Source of the DNA: JAYKGU01 sp035285585
GTDB lineage: Bacteria; Cyanobacteriota; Cyanobacteriia; CAKZMO01
Assembly: GCA_035285585.1 (NCBI GenBank)
Contig: JAYKGU010000183.1
Span: forward strand, 1 to 17,757
DNA length: 17,757 nt
Reading direction: 5' to 3'
Numbering within the stretch: position 1 is the stretch's first letter; each line of letters opens with the position of its first letter. Below are positions 1-6,722 of this stretch, piece after piece. Position numbers and translations under genes: made by a program. The notes under the pieces were generated by a model, which did not search any database, was not told the origin of the DNA, and saw only the letters and a list, made by a program, of their open reading frames with translations.

Positions 1-554
1 GCATTGGAGCCAAAGGTTTTCCCTGCATAGAGGGGGTTGCCGCTGGGCTTGGGCTTCAGGTCTAAAATTCGCACTTCCAGCAGATCACCGGGTTCTGCCC
101 CACACACATACACCGGCCCGGTTAGCACATGCACCCCTGGCCCCCGATTCGACACAGTCTGTTCGGTTTCAGTCCAGTGGTAAATACTCTCAATGCCCGG
201 ATCGCCTTTGATCATGCGCTCATAATCATCCCCAGCATGGTGGGTGATCAGATCCATCGTGACAAAGTCCTTGGGCTGGACATTCAGCACCGGAGGAAGG
301 GTTTTGCTGAAAAAGCCCCAGTGGACGGTTTCAGCGTTGCCCTGGATCTGGAAATGGCGGGGGGAGGAGGGGCGATCGCCACAGGCCGACTCAACATCAG
401 ACGCCGCCTGGGCCACCTGCACCGGCGGAATAGCACTAGCCGAACTGGTTGCTCCAAAAGGAGACGACGGAAACACGTTAGCAACAATCACAACGAACAA
501 ACTCAGCGCTGCACTGGCCAGCAACAGCCGTGTTCGTTTCCGATTCCACATCAT
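1..554 (-). CDS. Secreted acetamidase/formamidase-like protein (N-terminal part)
   Basis: Partial gene running off the left edge; 184 codons are visible from the ATG at 554. A second ATG follows directly (549-551), so the exact start is uncertain by one codon. Residues 1-25 are a basic start (MWNRKRTR) followed by a hydrophobic stretch, and residues 26-50 are Ala/Ser rich, which suggests a signal peptide. From about residue 66 the protein resembles the FmdA/AmdA family: FQIQGNAETVHWGFF near 68-82, THHAGDD near 104-110, and HVLTGPVYVCGAEPGDLLEV at 142-161. Members of that family hydrolyse short amides such as formamide or acetamide to ammonia and the acid. Export of such an enzyme would place it in the periplasm or outside the cell. 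The catalytic part lies outside the window, so the substrate is unknown. No clear Shine-Dalgarno site is seen, only a weak TAGGG. An inverted repeat lies about 40 bases upstream. The family call is from memory of motifs. Confidence 0.82.
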   Translation of the reverse strand, partial: MMWNRKRTRLLLASAALSLFVVIVANVFPSSPFGATSSASAIPPVQVAQAASDVESACGDRPSSPRHFQIQGNAETVHWGFFSKTLPPVLNVQPKDFVTMDLITHHAGDDYERMIKGDPGIESIYHWTETEQTVSNRGPGVHVLTGPVYVCGAEPGDLLEVRILDLKPKPSGNPLYAGKTFGSN

Positions 555-596
555 ACAAGTACCCTACTACGAAGAATGCTCGATCTCTTAGGGCCT

Positions 597-624
597 ATCC
601 AAAAACCTGCCAGAGTTTTTGGAT
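597..624. repeat. Perfect 10-bp inverted repeat upstream of the amidase gene
   Basis: ATCCAAAAAC at 597-606 is matched exactly by its reverse complement at 615-624, with an 8-base loop. It begins 43 bases upstream of the amidase start codon, in the leader or promoter region. It could be a regulator-binding site or a leader hairpin. It has no adjacent T-run in the direction of a preceding gene, so a terminator role is less likely. Confidence 0.5.
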
Positions 625-1033
625 TTCCAATTCTCTAACGGGGTTTTCGAGCAGGCTTCAAGGGGAGCTAGAAGAAGTTAAAAAGGCTACATTTAACCTC
701 CAGAGAGTATTCATTAAATGGCGAACCACTTTTTGTGCCTCTGGCTACACTATTTACCCAAGTTCACGATTTTTAACGGCAATAGTCTTCGCCAGAAGAT
801 CGAATCCTTGATGCTATTTTTTATTCATGGTGTGGCGACCCGTGGCACGAAGTATGCTGCTGGTTTAGAGCAACATTAGGCCACTATTCAGTTACGCCAA
901 TGTCCCGGCATCACACCAGACTATTGAAAAGATAGTTTTTGGTGCTTATTTTAGCTGGATACACATCAAGGCACTCATGCGATCGCCATCAGTAAGTTAG
1001 GTCGAAAAGGTAAAACCCAATACCATTGACTGC

Positions 1034-1139
1034 TTAGGAAATTCTCAGGAAAAATTCACCTTCGGTTAAGCAGTCGGTAAGGGTAAATGGCCATTTGCCC
1101 CTACGTCATCTGGCAAGATTGTGTTCCAAAATCTCCTAA
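1034..1139. repeat. Family-1 MITE-like element, copy 1
   Basis: About 106 bp bounded by TTAGGAAATTCT on the left and AAAATCTCCTAA on the right, which are imperfect inverted repeats. The centre (1081-1100) is the near-perfect palindrome GGGTAAATGGCCATTTGCCC. Related copies occur at 3492-3598 and 10261-10419. No coding capacity. It ends 105 bases before the amylase ATG, so it may carry or interrupt that gene's promoter. The three copies share the same order: terminal repeat, a block like CCTTCGGTTAA, palindrome, then the inverted terminal repeat. Confidence 0.75.
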
Positions 1140-1244
1140 GTTGACGCAACGAGAGAATTTTTAATAAGATAATTTTTAGCAATTTCAGGAATATTGTTTT
1201 CGCCTTTTGTTTATATCGGTAGTTCACTTTACGCCCCTAAGACA

Positions 1245-2570
1245 ATGCGAAACGTAATTCTCCACACCTTTAACTGGAAATACACAGATATCATTGACAA
1301 CCTTGATGCCATCCGCGAAGCAGGGTATGGAGCAATTTTGGTTCCGCCTGTGCTTTACTCCGATCCCAAAGGAGATCAATGGTGGCAACGGTATCAGCCT
1401 AAAGACTATCGAGTTTTGTTGTCCTATCTCGGGGGTAAGCGAGACCTGGAAAAGTTGATTGAGAAGTGTCACAGCGGTGCTCTCAAGCTGCAAGTGTACG
1501 CCGACCTGGTGATTAATCACATGGCAAACGAAGCCCGAACCGATCGCCGCAACTTTCCAGGTGAAGCCGAACTGGAGCTTTACCGAAAGGAACCCGAGTT
1601 GTACGCTGAAAACCAACTTTATGGCGACCTCAGCCAGGGGCTGTTTTCTCCCTGGGATTTTAATGAGGCAGGCGATATCGCTCCCCATGAATGGGGAGAT
1701 CGGGGAGCCGTCCAGTTTCGAAACCTGTCAGGGCTGCCCGATCTCAAGGATTCAGATTGGGTCCTCGATCAGCAGGGCAAAATGGTGGACGCGCTGATTG
1801 ATATGGGGTTTGATGGGTTCCGGATTGATGCCATCAAACACATCACCGAAAGGATGATTGATACCCTTGTTGACCATTCAGGTCGGCGCGATCGCTTCTG
1901 GTTTGGCGAAGTATTGACGGGTAGCGATCACGATGAGGCGGTTTTTCTTGACCCATTTTTGCGAGAAACGTGGATCTCGGCCTACGACTTTCCTCTCTTT
2001 CAAACCATCCGTGAAGCATTTGGCTTTGGCGGCTCGTTACGGAGCTTAGTCAAACCTCAAAATTACGGAAACGCCCTACCGTGGAACCGTGCAGTCACCT
2101 TCGTGGTGAATCACGATGTCCCTCACAACAATGGATTCCGCTCCTGGCTATTAGATCGTCAGGATGAGCATCTGGCCCACGCCTATCTCCTGGGGCGGGA
2201 TGGCGGTGTTCCCCTCATTTATTCTGACCATAATGAGTCTTATTATCCTGAAGATCGCGATCGCTGGTTTGATCTCTACAAGCGCCCGGATATCGTGGAC
2301 ATGATCCAATTCCACAACGCAGTCCATGGCGAACAGATGCACCTGCTGTACGAAACGGATGTCTTACTTGTTTTCCGGCGGGGGTCAAAAGGGATCGTTG
2401 CGATCAACAAAAGCAGCGTTGAACAGTGGGCAACTTTTAACACCTATGGATTAACCAATCCAGGCCGTTACCAGGATCTGATTCACAAGCACGTCATGGA
2501 TCTATCGGGCAATACTTTTACCCTTTATATGCCACCTCGAACAGCCCAAATGTGGCTACTAAAGGCCTGA
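1245..2570 (+). CDS. Alpha-amylase family glycoside hydrolase (GH13), compact form
   Basis: 441 residues from the ATG at 1245. The frame stays open back to a TTG at 1194, but residue 18 of that frame (MRNVILHTFNW) looks like the natural start of this family. All four classic GH13 regions are present: DLVINH (Asp86, Asn91, His92), GFRIDAIKH with the probable nucleophile Asp195 and Lys198/His199, FGEVLTG with the probable acid/base Glu222, and VNHD with His290/Asp291. These build the alpha-retaining active site that cleaves or transfers alpha-1,4-glucans. The protein is a bare (beta/alpha)8 barrel with a short C-terminal beta domain (about 365-441). There is no carbohydrate-binding module and no signal peptide, so it is probably cytoplasmic and acts on glycogen-derived glucans. 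The gene appears to stand alone: a family-1 repeat lies upstream and a strong terminator downstream. The exact substrate cannot be read from the sequence. Confidence 0.93.
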   Translation: MRNVILHTFNWKYTDIIDNLDAIREAGYGAILVPPVLYSDPKGDQWWQRYQPKDYRVLLSYLGGKRDLEKLIEKCHSGALKLQVYADLVINHMANEARTDRRNFPGEAELELYRKEPELYAENQLYGDLSQGLFSPWDFNEAGDIAPHEWGDRGAVQFRNLSGLPDLKDSDWVLDQQGKMVDALIDMGFDGFRIDAIKHITERMIDTLVDHSGRRDRFWFGEVLTGSDHDEAVFLDPFLRETWISAYDFPLFQTIREAFGFGGSLRSLVKPQNYGNALPWNRAVTFVVNHDVPHNNGFRSWLLDRQDEHLAHAYLLGRDGGVPLIYSDHNESYYPEDRDRWFDLYKRPDIVDMIQFHNAVHGEQMHLLYETDVLLVFRRGSKGIVAINKSSVEQWATFNTYGLTNPGRYQDLIHKHVMDLSGNTFTLYMPPRTAQMWLLKA

Positions 2571-2672
2571 CATAGCCCTGAAGCCGTGCGATCGCCCATT
2601 TTGCGCAACGATCTCACTCATTCAGGTCTTATGCAGTTTAGTGAATGGCGGATAACGTATTGTGCCTGAAGA

Positions 2673-2710
2673 AAGTCAGTCCGGGATAGCCATCTATCCC
2701 GGACTGACTT
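2673..2710. terminator. Strong bidirectional terminator hairpin
   Basis: A perfect 17-bp stem (2673-2689 with 2694-2710) encloses a 4-base loop CCAT. It lies between the stop of the rightward amylase (2570) and the stop of the leftward small-protein gene (2755), the usual place for a shared terminator. The stem begins with AAG and ends with CTT. The flanking T-runs are weak, so termination may depend mainly on the very stable stem. Confidence 0.75.
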
Positions 2711-2754
2711 GTAGGTAGGGGAAACCCCTTGATTGCTCAGGGCATCAAGCCTGC

Positions 2755-3204
2755 CTAGTTGCTAAAGGCATCCTTGATATTGTCCACGGCATCTTTGAAC
2801 GCATTGGTAGATTTGTCCACAGCTCTTTCAGTCCGAGCTGCATCTTCTTCAGCACGCTGATGGATTCGAGCCTGATCACGGCGCGCTTTCCGCTCTACAA
2901 AGCTGCCACTATCGTCGGCCCGATCGACCTTGGATGCATTGCTGTTAGCTGCCCGCTCGACTTTGTCTTTTGTTTCCTGGATGAGATTTTTGGACCCAGC
3001 ACGCACATCGTTAGCCGCATCATGTGCCTGAGCGCTGGTATTAGCTGCCAGCAGGGGCGTTGGAGCCGCGATCGCAACGGTATTCAAAAAGGGAAAGCTT
3101 TGCCAGATCAGGGCGATCGCCACCACGGAAAACAGGGCGTTCGTCACCCAGGTTCTAACTACTGAGAATCGTTTCATACAAACGTTTGGTTTCATAAAAT
3201 ACAT
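2755..3204 (-). CDS. Small secreted or lipid-free exported protein of unknown function
   Basis: 149 residues at most. Met1, Met4 and Met10 are all possible starts. Met10 (base 3177), giving MKRFSVVRTWV, makes the neatest signal peptide, with a hydrophobic core over about residues 21-40 and Ala-rich cleavage options around 45-60. The mature part (about 60-149) is highly charged, Ala/Asp/Lys/Arg rich, without Cys, and likely helical. It reads as a series of amphipathic helices such as DAANDVRAGSKNLIQETKDK and KSTNAFKDAVDNIKDAF, somewhat like LEA or apolipoprotein-type helices. I do not recognise a named family. The second small exported protein at 3822-4196 has a similar layout, so both may be envelope or stress proteins; that is inference. 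The upstream intergenic region holds two repeat elements and no obvious promoter. Confidence 0.75.
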   Translation of the reverse strand: MYFMKPNVCMKRFSVVRTWVTNALFSVVAIALIWQSFPFLNTVAIAAPTPLLAANTSAQAHDAANDVRAGSKNLIQETKDKVERAANSNASKVDRADDSGSFVERKARRDQARIHQRAEEDAARTERAVDKSTNAFKDAVDNIKDAFSN

Positions 3205-3381
3205 CGCTGTACGCTAATAGTCTTTTGTACAGGATGTGAAACTATGGCTGAATCACGCTGCAGACAGAGCTTTGTCCCCTCTGCGAGCAGTAAGCGGTGT
3301 AGGTCAAAGGGCATATCCACAGCTCGATTTAAAGTCCCTCAAAAAATTATCTAATCGAGTTCAAGTCACTCAATTTCGTAA

Positions 3382-3473
3382 TAAGTAGGTCAGCACGATT
3401 AAATTCTTGTTAGAAAACCGGGGGGGCGCTCCCCCGGTTTTCTAACCTTCGTTTTTCAATACAGTTCTACTTA
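3382..3473. repeat. Family-2 hairpin MITE-like element, copy A
   Basis: About 92 bp bounded by TAAGTAGG and CTACTTA. The core is a perfect 16-bp stem, GTTAGAAAACCGGGGG (3409-3424) with its complement at 3431-3446, and a 6-base GC-rich loop. The right half (TTAGAAAACCGGGGG to CTACTTAG) is nearly identical, in inverted orientation, to 13991-14039. It has no coding capacity. The stem could also act as a terminator or mRNA-processing site. Confidence 0.75.
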
Positions 3474-3491
3474 GATATTCCTGTGGATTAG

Positions 3492-3598
3492 TGAGGCGAT
3501 TTCTGGGAACAATTCTACTCCAAGTTAAACGGTTGGTTGGGGCAAATAGCCATTTGCCCTTACATCGTCGGGTAGGATTATTTTCAGAAATCACCTAA
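3492..3598. repeat. Family-1 MITE-like element, copy 2
   Basis: About 107 bp bounded by TGAGGCGATTTCTGG on the left and CAGAAATCACCTAA on the right, an imperfect inverted repeat. The centre is GGGGCAAATAGCCATTTGCCC, with one change from the perfect palindrome seen in copy 3. It lies 18 bases from a family-2 element, so two unrelated repeat families sit side by side here. Confidence 0.75.
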
Positions 3599-3821
3599 CC
3601 ATGGCACAACAACGATAACGTATACCCAGGAGGGGCATCAGAACCTATCAAAAGGTGTAACTTAGCAAATCAATAAGTGGATTTTAATGGGTTTTTCTTG
3701 ATCAATATTTATTACCCTTGACAGATTCTCCTGCCAACTACACAAAGTAGCCTGATGAGCATGCCTTGTATCGACACACGAATTTGTTTAGCAGAGAGCA
3801 GCAAAGCTCCGGATTTTTACC

Positions 3822-4196
3822 ATGATGAACACTTTATCCGCATTGACTACTCGGTTCTACCATCTGCTTCAAAGAATTAGATTAAGCGCCGTTTTTGCCC
3901 TTCTTTTGGCCAGCTTCGTACTTACAGCCGCAACCCCTGCAAAAGCAGATCACCCCCGCAATTACAGAGAACTTCCCCGTGATATTAAGGAAACGATTCA
4001 CAATGATGCTTCTGACCGTCCCAAAACCACGGGCGAATGGCAGGCAGAGGCTGAAGAAGTAGAGGGGCAACCTGTGGAGCGAGCTAAGCGCATCGCGAAA
4101 GAGTCAGCCGATGCGGTGGAAGACTTTGCTGGACTGTATCCCGATGTGGCCGAACGCACTACCCTGCAAGACGACAAAGTAGTCAATTCGCGGTAG
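3822..4196 (+). CDS. Small exported conserved protein of unknown function
   Basis: 124 residues. A hydrophobic core at about 21-37 is followed by ATPAKA, a good signal peptidase I site (cleavage near residue 42/43). The mature protein is about 80 residues, acidic and helical: LPRDIKETIHNDASDRPKTT, then GEWQAEAEEVEGQPVERAKR, then a tail LYPDVAERT. I believe related small secreted proteins exist in other cyanobacteria, but I know of no function. Two ATG codons stand together at the start. There is no strong Shine-Dalgarno site. A terminator-like hairpin follows 33 bases after the stop, so the gene is probably transcribed alone. Confidence 0.78.
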   Translation: MMNTLSALTTRFYHLLQRIRLSAVFALLLASFVLTAATPAKADHPRNYRELPRDIKETIHNDASDRPKTTGEWQAEAEEVEGQPVERAKRIAKESADAVEDFAGLYPDVAERTTLQDDKVVNSR

Positions 4197-4228
4197 GCTA
4201 AAACTCCACAAATCATAAAAAACTATTA

Positions 4229-4277
4229 AAAACGTGGCAAACGCCTCCCCTGGGAATGGAAGAGTTTGCCACGTTTT
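4229..4277 (+). terminator. Probable intrinsic terminator after the small secreted-protein gene
   Basis: AAAACGTGGCAAAC (4229-4242) pairs perfectly with GTTTGCCACGTTTT (4264-4277) around a 21-base loop. The 14-bp stem ends in TTTT and starts 33 bases after the stop codon at 4196. Its last base coincides with the first base of the next repeat element, so that element may have inserted into the terminator's T-run. Confidence 0.7.
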
Positions 4278-4369
4278 AAGTAGGTAGCCATGAATAAACA
4301 AAGCTATGGTGGGGTTTGCCTCTCGACGGGGGGCAAACCCCACTGGCTTTATTTCTGATCACGTACTTA
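4277..4369. repeat. Family-2 hairpin MITE-like element, copy C
   Basis: About 93 bp bounded by TAAGTAGGTAGCC and GTACTTA. The left arm (about 4277-4308) matches, in inverted orientation, the right arm of the copy at 13992-14078: TAAGTAGGTAGCC, then AATAAAC and AAGCTATGG. Its internal stem is different: GTGGGGTTTGCC (4309-4320) with GGCAAACCCCAC (4332-4343), a perfect 12-bp stem. So the arms are conserved while the hairpin core is replaced. Confidence 0.65.
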
Positions 4370-4392
4370 TAGCCCTACGGGCTAAGGTTTGA

Positions 4393-4425
4393 GTTTGGAA
4401 CCCCCGCGTCGCAGGGGTTCCAAAC
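4393..4425. repeat. GC-rich 12-bp hairpin
   Basis: GTTTGGAACCCC (4393-4404) pairs perfectly with GGGGTTCCAAAC (4414-4425) around a 9-base loop. It lies just downstream of a small TAGCCC-TAC-GGGCTA hairpin at about 4370-4384 and ahead of the histidine kinase remnant. It may be another terminator or the edge of a repeat; I cannot decide. Confidence 0.5.
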
Positions 4426-4467
4426 CTCTTGAATGTCCTAACGCGAAAGCGTAACGCCATATTGACG

Positions 4468-4727
4468 ATGGCGATTCAGCAAGTCACCGTTACAGGCTTT
4501 GATCAGCATATTCCCGTGGGTACTACCGACCGGCGACGGGCGGCCATCGTGCAGATTTGCATCACCCACTCGGTCTGTGATCTTTCCCCAGCAGAGGGCG
4601 ATCGCATCTTTGATCGCTTCCATCGGGGGACCCATCTCGCACCCGTAAGATAGAAGGAGTGGGGCTGGGCCTGAGCCTGTCCCGCGAAATCGTCCGGGCG
4701 CACCACGGCGAATTAACCTTTATGTAA
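4468..4727 (+). pseudogene. Frameshifted C-terminal remnant of a sensor histidine kinase
   Basis: The first frame (from 4468) reads SPAEGDRIFDRFHRG at about 4584-4629, the F-box region of a HATPase_c domain, then stops at TAG 4651-4653. From base 4644 a different frame reads RKIEGVGLGLSLSREIVRAH and HGELTFM to TAA 4725-4727, which is the G2 box and C-terminus of the same domain. The two pieces join naturally at a frameshift near 4641-4644. Only about 85 codons remain: the N, H and G1 boxes and all sensing parts are missing, and the line corresponding to G1 (THSVCDLSP) has lost the usual DxGxG. This is a decayed, non-functional fragment. It lies in a hairpin-rich, repeat-rich stretch, which fits deletion by rearrangement. 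Confidence 0.85.
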
Positions 4728-4739
4728 TACAATTGTATT
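4726..4739. promoter_or_regulatory. Perfect 14-bp palindrome with a -10-like core, upstream of the protease gene
   Basis: AATACAATTGTATT is a perfect palindrome 35 bases upstream of the protease ATG at 4774. It contains TACAAT (4728-4733), close to a sigma-70 -10 box. No good -35 element is seen 16-18 bases upstream. It may be an operator overlapping a promoter. Confidence 0.35.
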
Positions 4740-4773
4740 GACTGCTTGATTCATCATTGCTGGTTCGGCCCCT

Positions 4774-5877
4774 ATGCATCATCCCCCGCCCCGAAATCCC
4801 CCGCCCCGGAACTCCCCACCCCACCAGGAAGGCAATCCCTCCCTTACCCAGGTCAGCCAGCGACCCTCCGCCAGCGCGGCTCCCCGGCGGCGACCGCCTT
4901 CCCGCCCTGTCATCACCCTGCGTACCCAGCTCCTCTGGCTGGCGATCGCCTTTTTAGGATTAGCCCTATTGAGCGATCGCTGGGGAGCCACCCCCGACAC
5001 GTCTCGCTCCCTCCCTTTTGCAGCCACCCCTAACCGCCCCCATGTGACACCCTCCGCCCTGCCCAGGGACGATGGGGATGGACAGGCAACCGACCGGGCA
5101 GCCCCTAGCCGGACAGCCGAGATCAATGGCGACCTGGCCGGGCTGGTGTCTGTAGCCGATGTGGTAGAGCGGGTCAGCCCCACCATCGTCAAAATCGAAC
5201 CCTGGGGTGCTGCTGAGCAGGGCCAGTTCACCCCAGCGCCGGGGCCATCCGGGCCGCAAACGGAGTTTTTGCCCCATGCCCCCAGCTCCGTGCCCCAAAA
5301 CCTGATGCAGGGAGAAGGGTTGCTGCCCAACCCTGGGCTGCCTGGGATGGGCACAGGCATCATTATCGACGCCGCTGGCCTGATCCTCACCAATGCCCAT
5401 GTGGTGGGGGCGACGGATCAGATGCAGGTAACGCTCCACGATGGGCGATCGCTGCCGGGTCAGGTGCTCAGCCAGGATGCCAGCCTGGATCTGGCCCTGG
5501 TGCGGGTGGAGGCAGCCGATTTATCGCCCGCCACCCTGGGAGATTCGGACAGCGTGCGGCCAGGGGAACTGGCGATCGCCATTGGCAACCCGCTGGGGCT
5601 GAGCCACACCGTCACCGTCGGCATCATCAGCGCCACCGGACGCAACAGCGCCGATGTCAGGGCACCCAACCGACAAACAGATTTTCTACAAACCGATGCG
5701 GCTATTAACCCAGGCAATTCCGGCGGTCCTCTACTCAACCAGCAGGGCGAAGTAATTGGCATCAACGCCGCTATGATCACTGGAACCCAGGGTCTGGGCT
5801 TCGCCATTCCCATCAACACCGCCCGCCAGTGGGTCGAGCAGTGGGCCACAACTGCCCCTGCGCAGCCCCAGGGGTAG
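4774..5877 (+). CDS. Membrane-anchored trypsin-like serine protease (HtrA/Deg family) without PDZ domain
   Basis: 367 residues. The order is: a Pro/Arg-rich cytoplasmic tail (1-46) with PPPRN repeats; one membrane segment (about 48-66); a linker (67-120); and a trypsin-like S1C domain (about 123-360). The catalytic triad is visible as His209 in TNAHVV, Asp239 in SLDLALV, and Ser316 in NPGNSGGPL. The domain starts with VADVVERVSPTIVKIEPWG, as in the cyanobacterial HhoA/HhoB/HtrA proteins, which clear damaged or misfolded periplasmic and thylakoid-lumen proteins. Two things are unusual. A Pro-rich insertion (about 148-190) separates the first strand from GMGTGIIID. The protein also ends about 15 residues after GLGFAIPIN, where a PDZ domain normally begins. 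With no PDZ it cannot use the usual peptide-sensing activation. No frameshifted PDZ piece follows in the 92 bases before the next gene. Confidence 0.92.
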   Translation: MHHPPPRNPPPRNSPPHQEGNPSLTQVSQRPSASAAPRRRPPSRPVITLRTQLLWLAIAFLGLALLSDRWGATPDTSRSLPFAATPNRPHVTPSALPRDDGDGQATDRAAPSRTAEINGDLAGLVSVADVVERVSPTIVKIEPWGAAEQGQFTPAPGPSGPQTEFLPHAPSSVPQNLMQGEGLLPNPGLPGMGTGIIIDAAGLILTNAHVVGATDQMQVTLHDGRSLPGQVLSQDASLDLALVRVEAADLSPATLGDSDSVRPGELAIAIGNPLGLSHTVTVGIISATGRNSADVRAPNRQTDFLQTDAAINPGNSGGPLLNQQGEVIGINAAMITGTQGLGFAIPINTARQWVEQWATTAPAQPQG

Positions 5878-5969
5878 CAGCGCCCGTGAGTTCACACCTT
5901 TGACCCATTTCCCCTCCCTCTACCCAAAGTTAAGGTGAAGGTGGAGACGCAATAGGCAACTGACGCTTC

Positions 5970-6722
5970 ATGAGCGATTCCGACTGGCAAAATTTCAACC
6001 TCGTTTTACTGCCCGGTCTGGACGGCACGGGACGTATGTTTCAACCCCTGCTAGACGAGTTGCCCCCTGAGCTGGAGGCCTACGTGGTCAACTATTCGCC
6101 AACCGACCTGCTGGACTACCCCAATCTGGTGGAAGTGGTGGCCGAAGATCTGGCCATGCGCGGCGACGTGGTGCTGCTGGGAGAATCCTTCTCCGGGCCG
6201 ATTGCCCTGGAGCTGGCCAGCCGCGATTCCGAGAGCATCAAAGGCATCATCTTCTGCGCAACCTTTGCCGAATCGCCCCGTCCGCTGCTGCTGCGACTGC
6301 TAAACTTTATCCCCCTGAGGCTAATTCTACGCCTGCCGCTGCCTCCCTTTGCGCTGAAACTTCTGTGCCTGGGGCTGGAGGCCAGCAGCGATCTGGTGGA
6401 ATCTCTGCAGGAAGTGCTGGCCTATGTGCCGCCCGCCACCATCGCCTACCGGCTCCGCCTGCTTAACAACCTCCGTGCCCGCCATCGCCCCATCGAAATT
6501 CCCTGCTGCTACATCCAGGCAACGTACGATCGCCTCGTGCCACCGCGATCGCTCTTTACTCTCCAGCAGCTCATCCCCGACCTGCAGGTGGTGCAAATTC
6601 CCGGCCCCCATCTCATCCTGCAGGCCCGCCCCGTCCGCTGTGCGGAGGTGGTGATGGCATACTTGCGATCGCTACCCGCTACCCACTCAGCGTCACTCTC
6701 CCAGGGGAGCACATCGGGCTAG
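5970..6722 (+). CDS. Alpha/beta-hydrolase fold protein
   Basis: 250 residues. The N-terminus LVLLPGLDGTGRMFQPLL carries the oxyanion-loop pattern of the fold. The nucleophile elbow is GESFSG with Ser73, a GxSxS variant of the common GxSxG. Asp187 in YIQATYDRLVP and His214 in IPGPHLILQ complete a probable triad. A hydrophobic cap region (about 100-160, Leu/Pro rich) suggests a lipophilic substrate such as an ester or thioester. There is no signal peptide, so it is likely cytoplasmic or membrane-peripheral. It lies 92 bases after the protease gene on the same strand. Its stop TAG (6720-6722) overlaps the stop of the convergent fibrillin gene through a shared CTAG. The substrate is unknown. Confidence 0.88.
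   Translation: MSDSDWQNFNLVLLPGLDGTGRMFQPLLDELPPELEAYVVNYSPTDLLDYPNLVEVVAEDLAMRGDVVLLGESFSGPIALELASRDSESIKGIIFCATFAESPRPLLLRLLNFIPLRLILRLPLPPFALKLLCLGLEASSDLVESLQEVLAYVPPATIAYRLRLLNNLRARHRPIEIPCCYIQATYDRLVPPRSLFTLQQLIPDLQVVQIPGPHLILQARPVRCAEVVMAYLRSLPATHSASLSQGSTSG

Larger units (their letters stand above)
555..1244. other. Intergenic region between divergent genes
   Basis: This 690-base stretch separates the leftward amidase from the rightward amylase. It holds an inverted repeat at 597-624 and a family-1 repeat element at 1034-1139. The part from about 640 to 1030 is AT-rich, with stops in every frame. Short in-frame pieces appear around 890-1010, but nothing is long or familiar enough to call a gene remnant. 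Promoters for both flanking genes should lie here. No convincing -35/-10 pair was found. Confidence 0.6.
3205..3821. other. Intergenic region between two small secreted-protein genes
   Basis: This 617-base divergent spacer holds a family-2 hairpin element (3382-3473) and, 18 bases further on, a family-1 element (3492-3598). The rest is AT-rich, with no open frame of note. A perfect TTGACA lies at 3718-3723, about 100 bases before the ATG at 3822, but no good -10 sits at the right spacing, so I do not call a promoter. Confidence 0.6.

Noticed and set aside
129..638. Rightward open frames of 169 and 115 codons
   Set aside because: They lie opposite the amidase gene, which has recognisable family motifs; their translations are Arg/His-rich and look like antisense shadows.
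830..1020. Possible gene remnant with pieces such as AIAISKLGRKG
   Set aside because: Frames are short and broken, and no family could be recognised; chance is as likely.
1194..1244. Extended start of the amylase at a TTG
   Set aside because: The added 17 residues look unlike the family start, while MRNVILHTFNW from the ATG at 1245 fits.
3718..3723. TTGACA as a -35 box for the small secreted-protein gene
   Set aside because: No acceptable -10 at 16-18 bases spacing.
4779..5439. Leftward open frames of 204 and 157 codons under the protease
   Set aside because: Antisense frames of a GC-rich gene with a complete catalytic triad; no recognisable domain.
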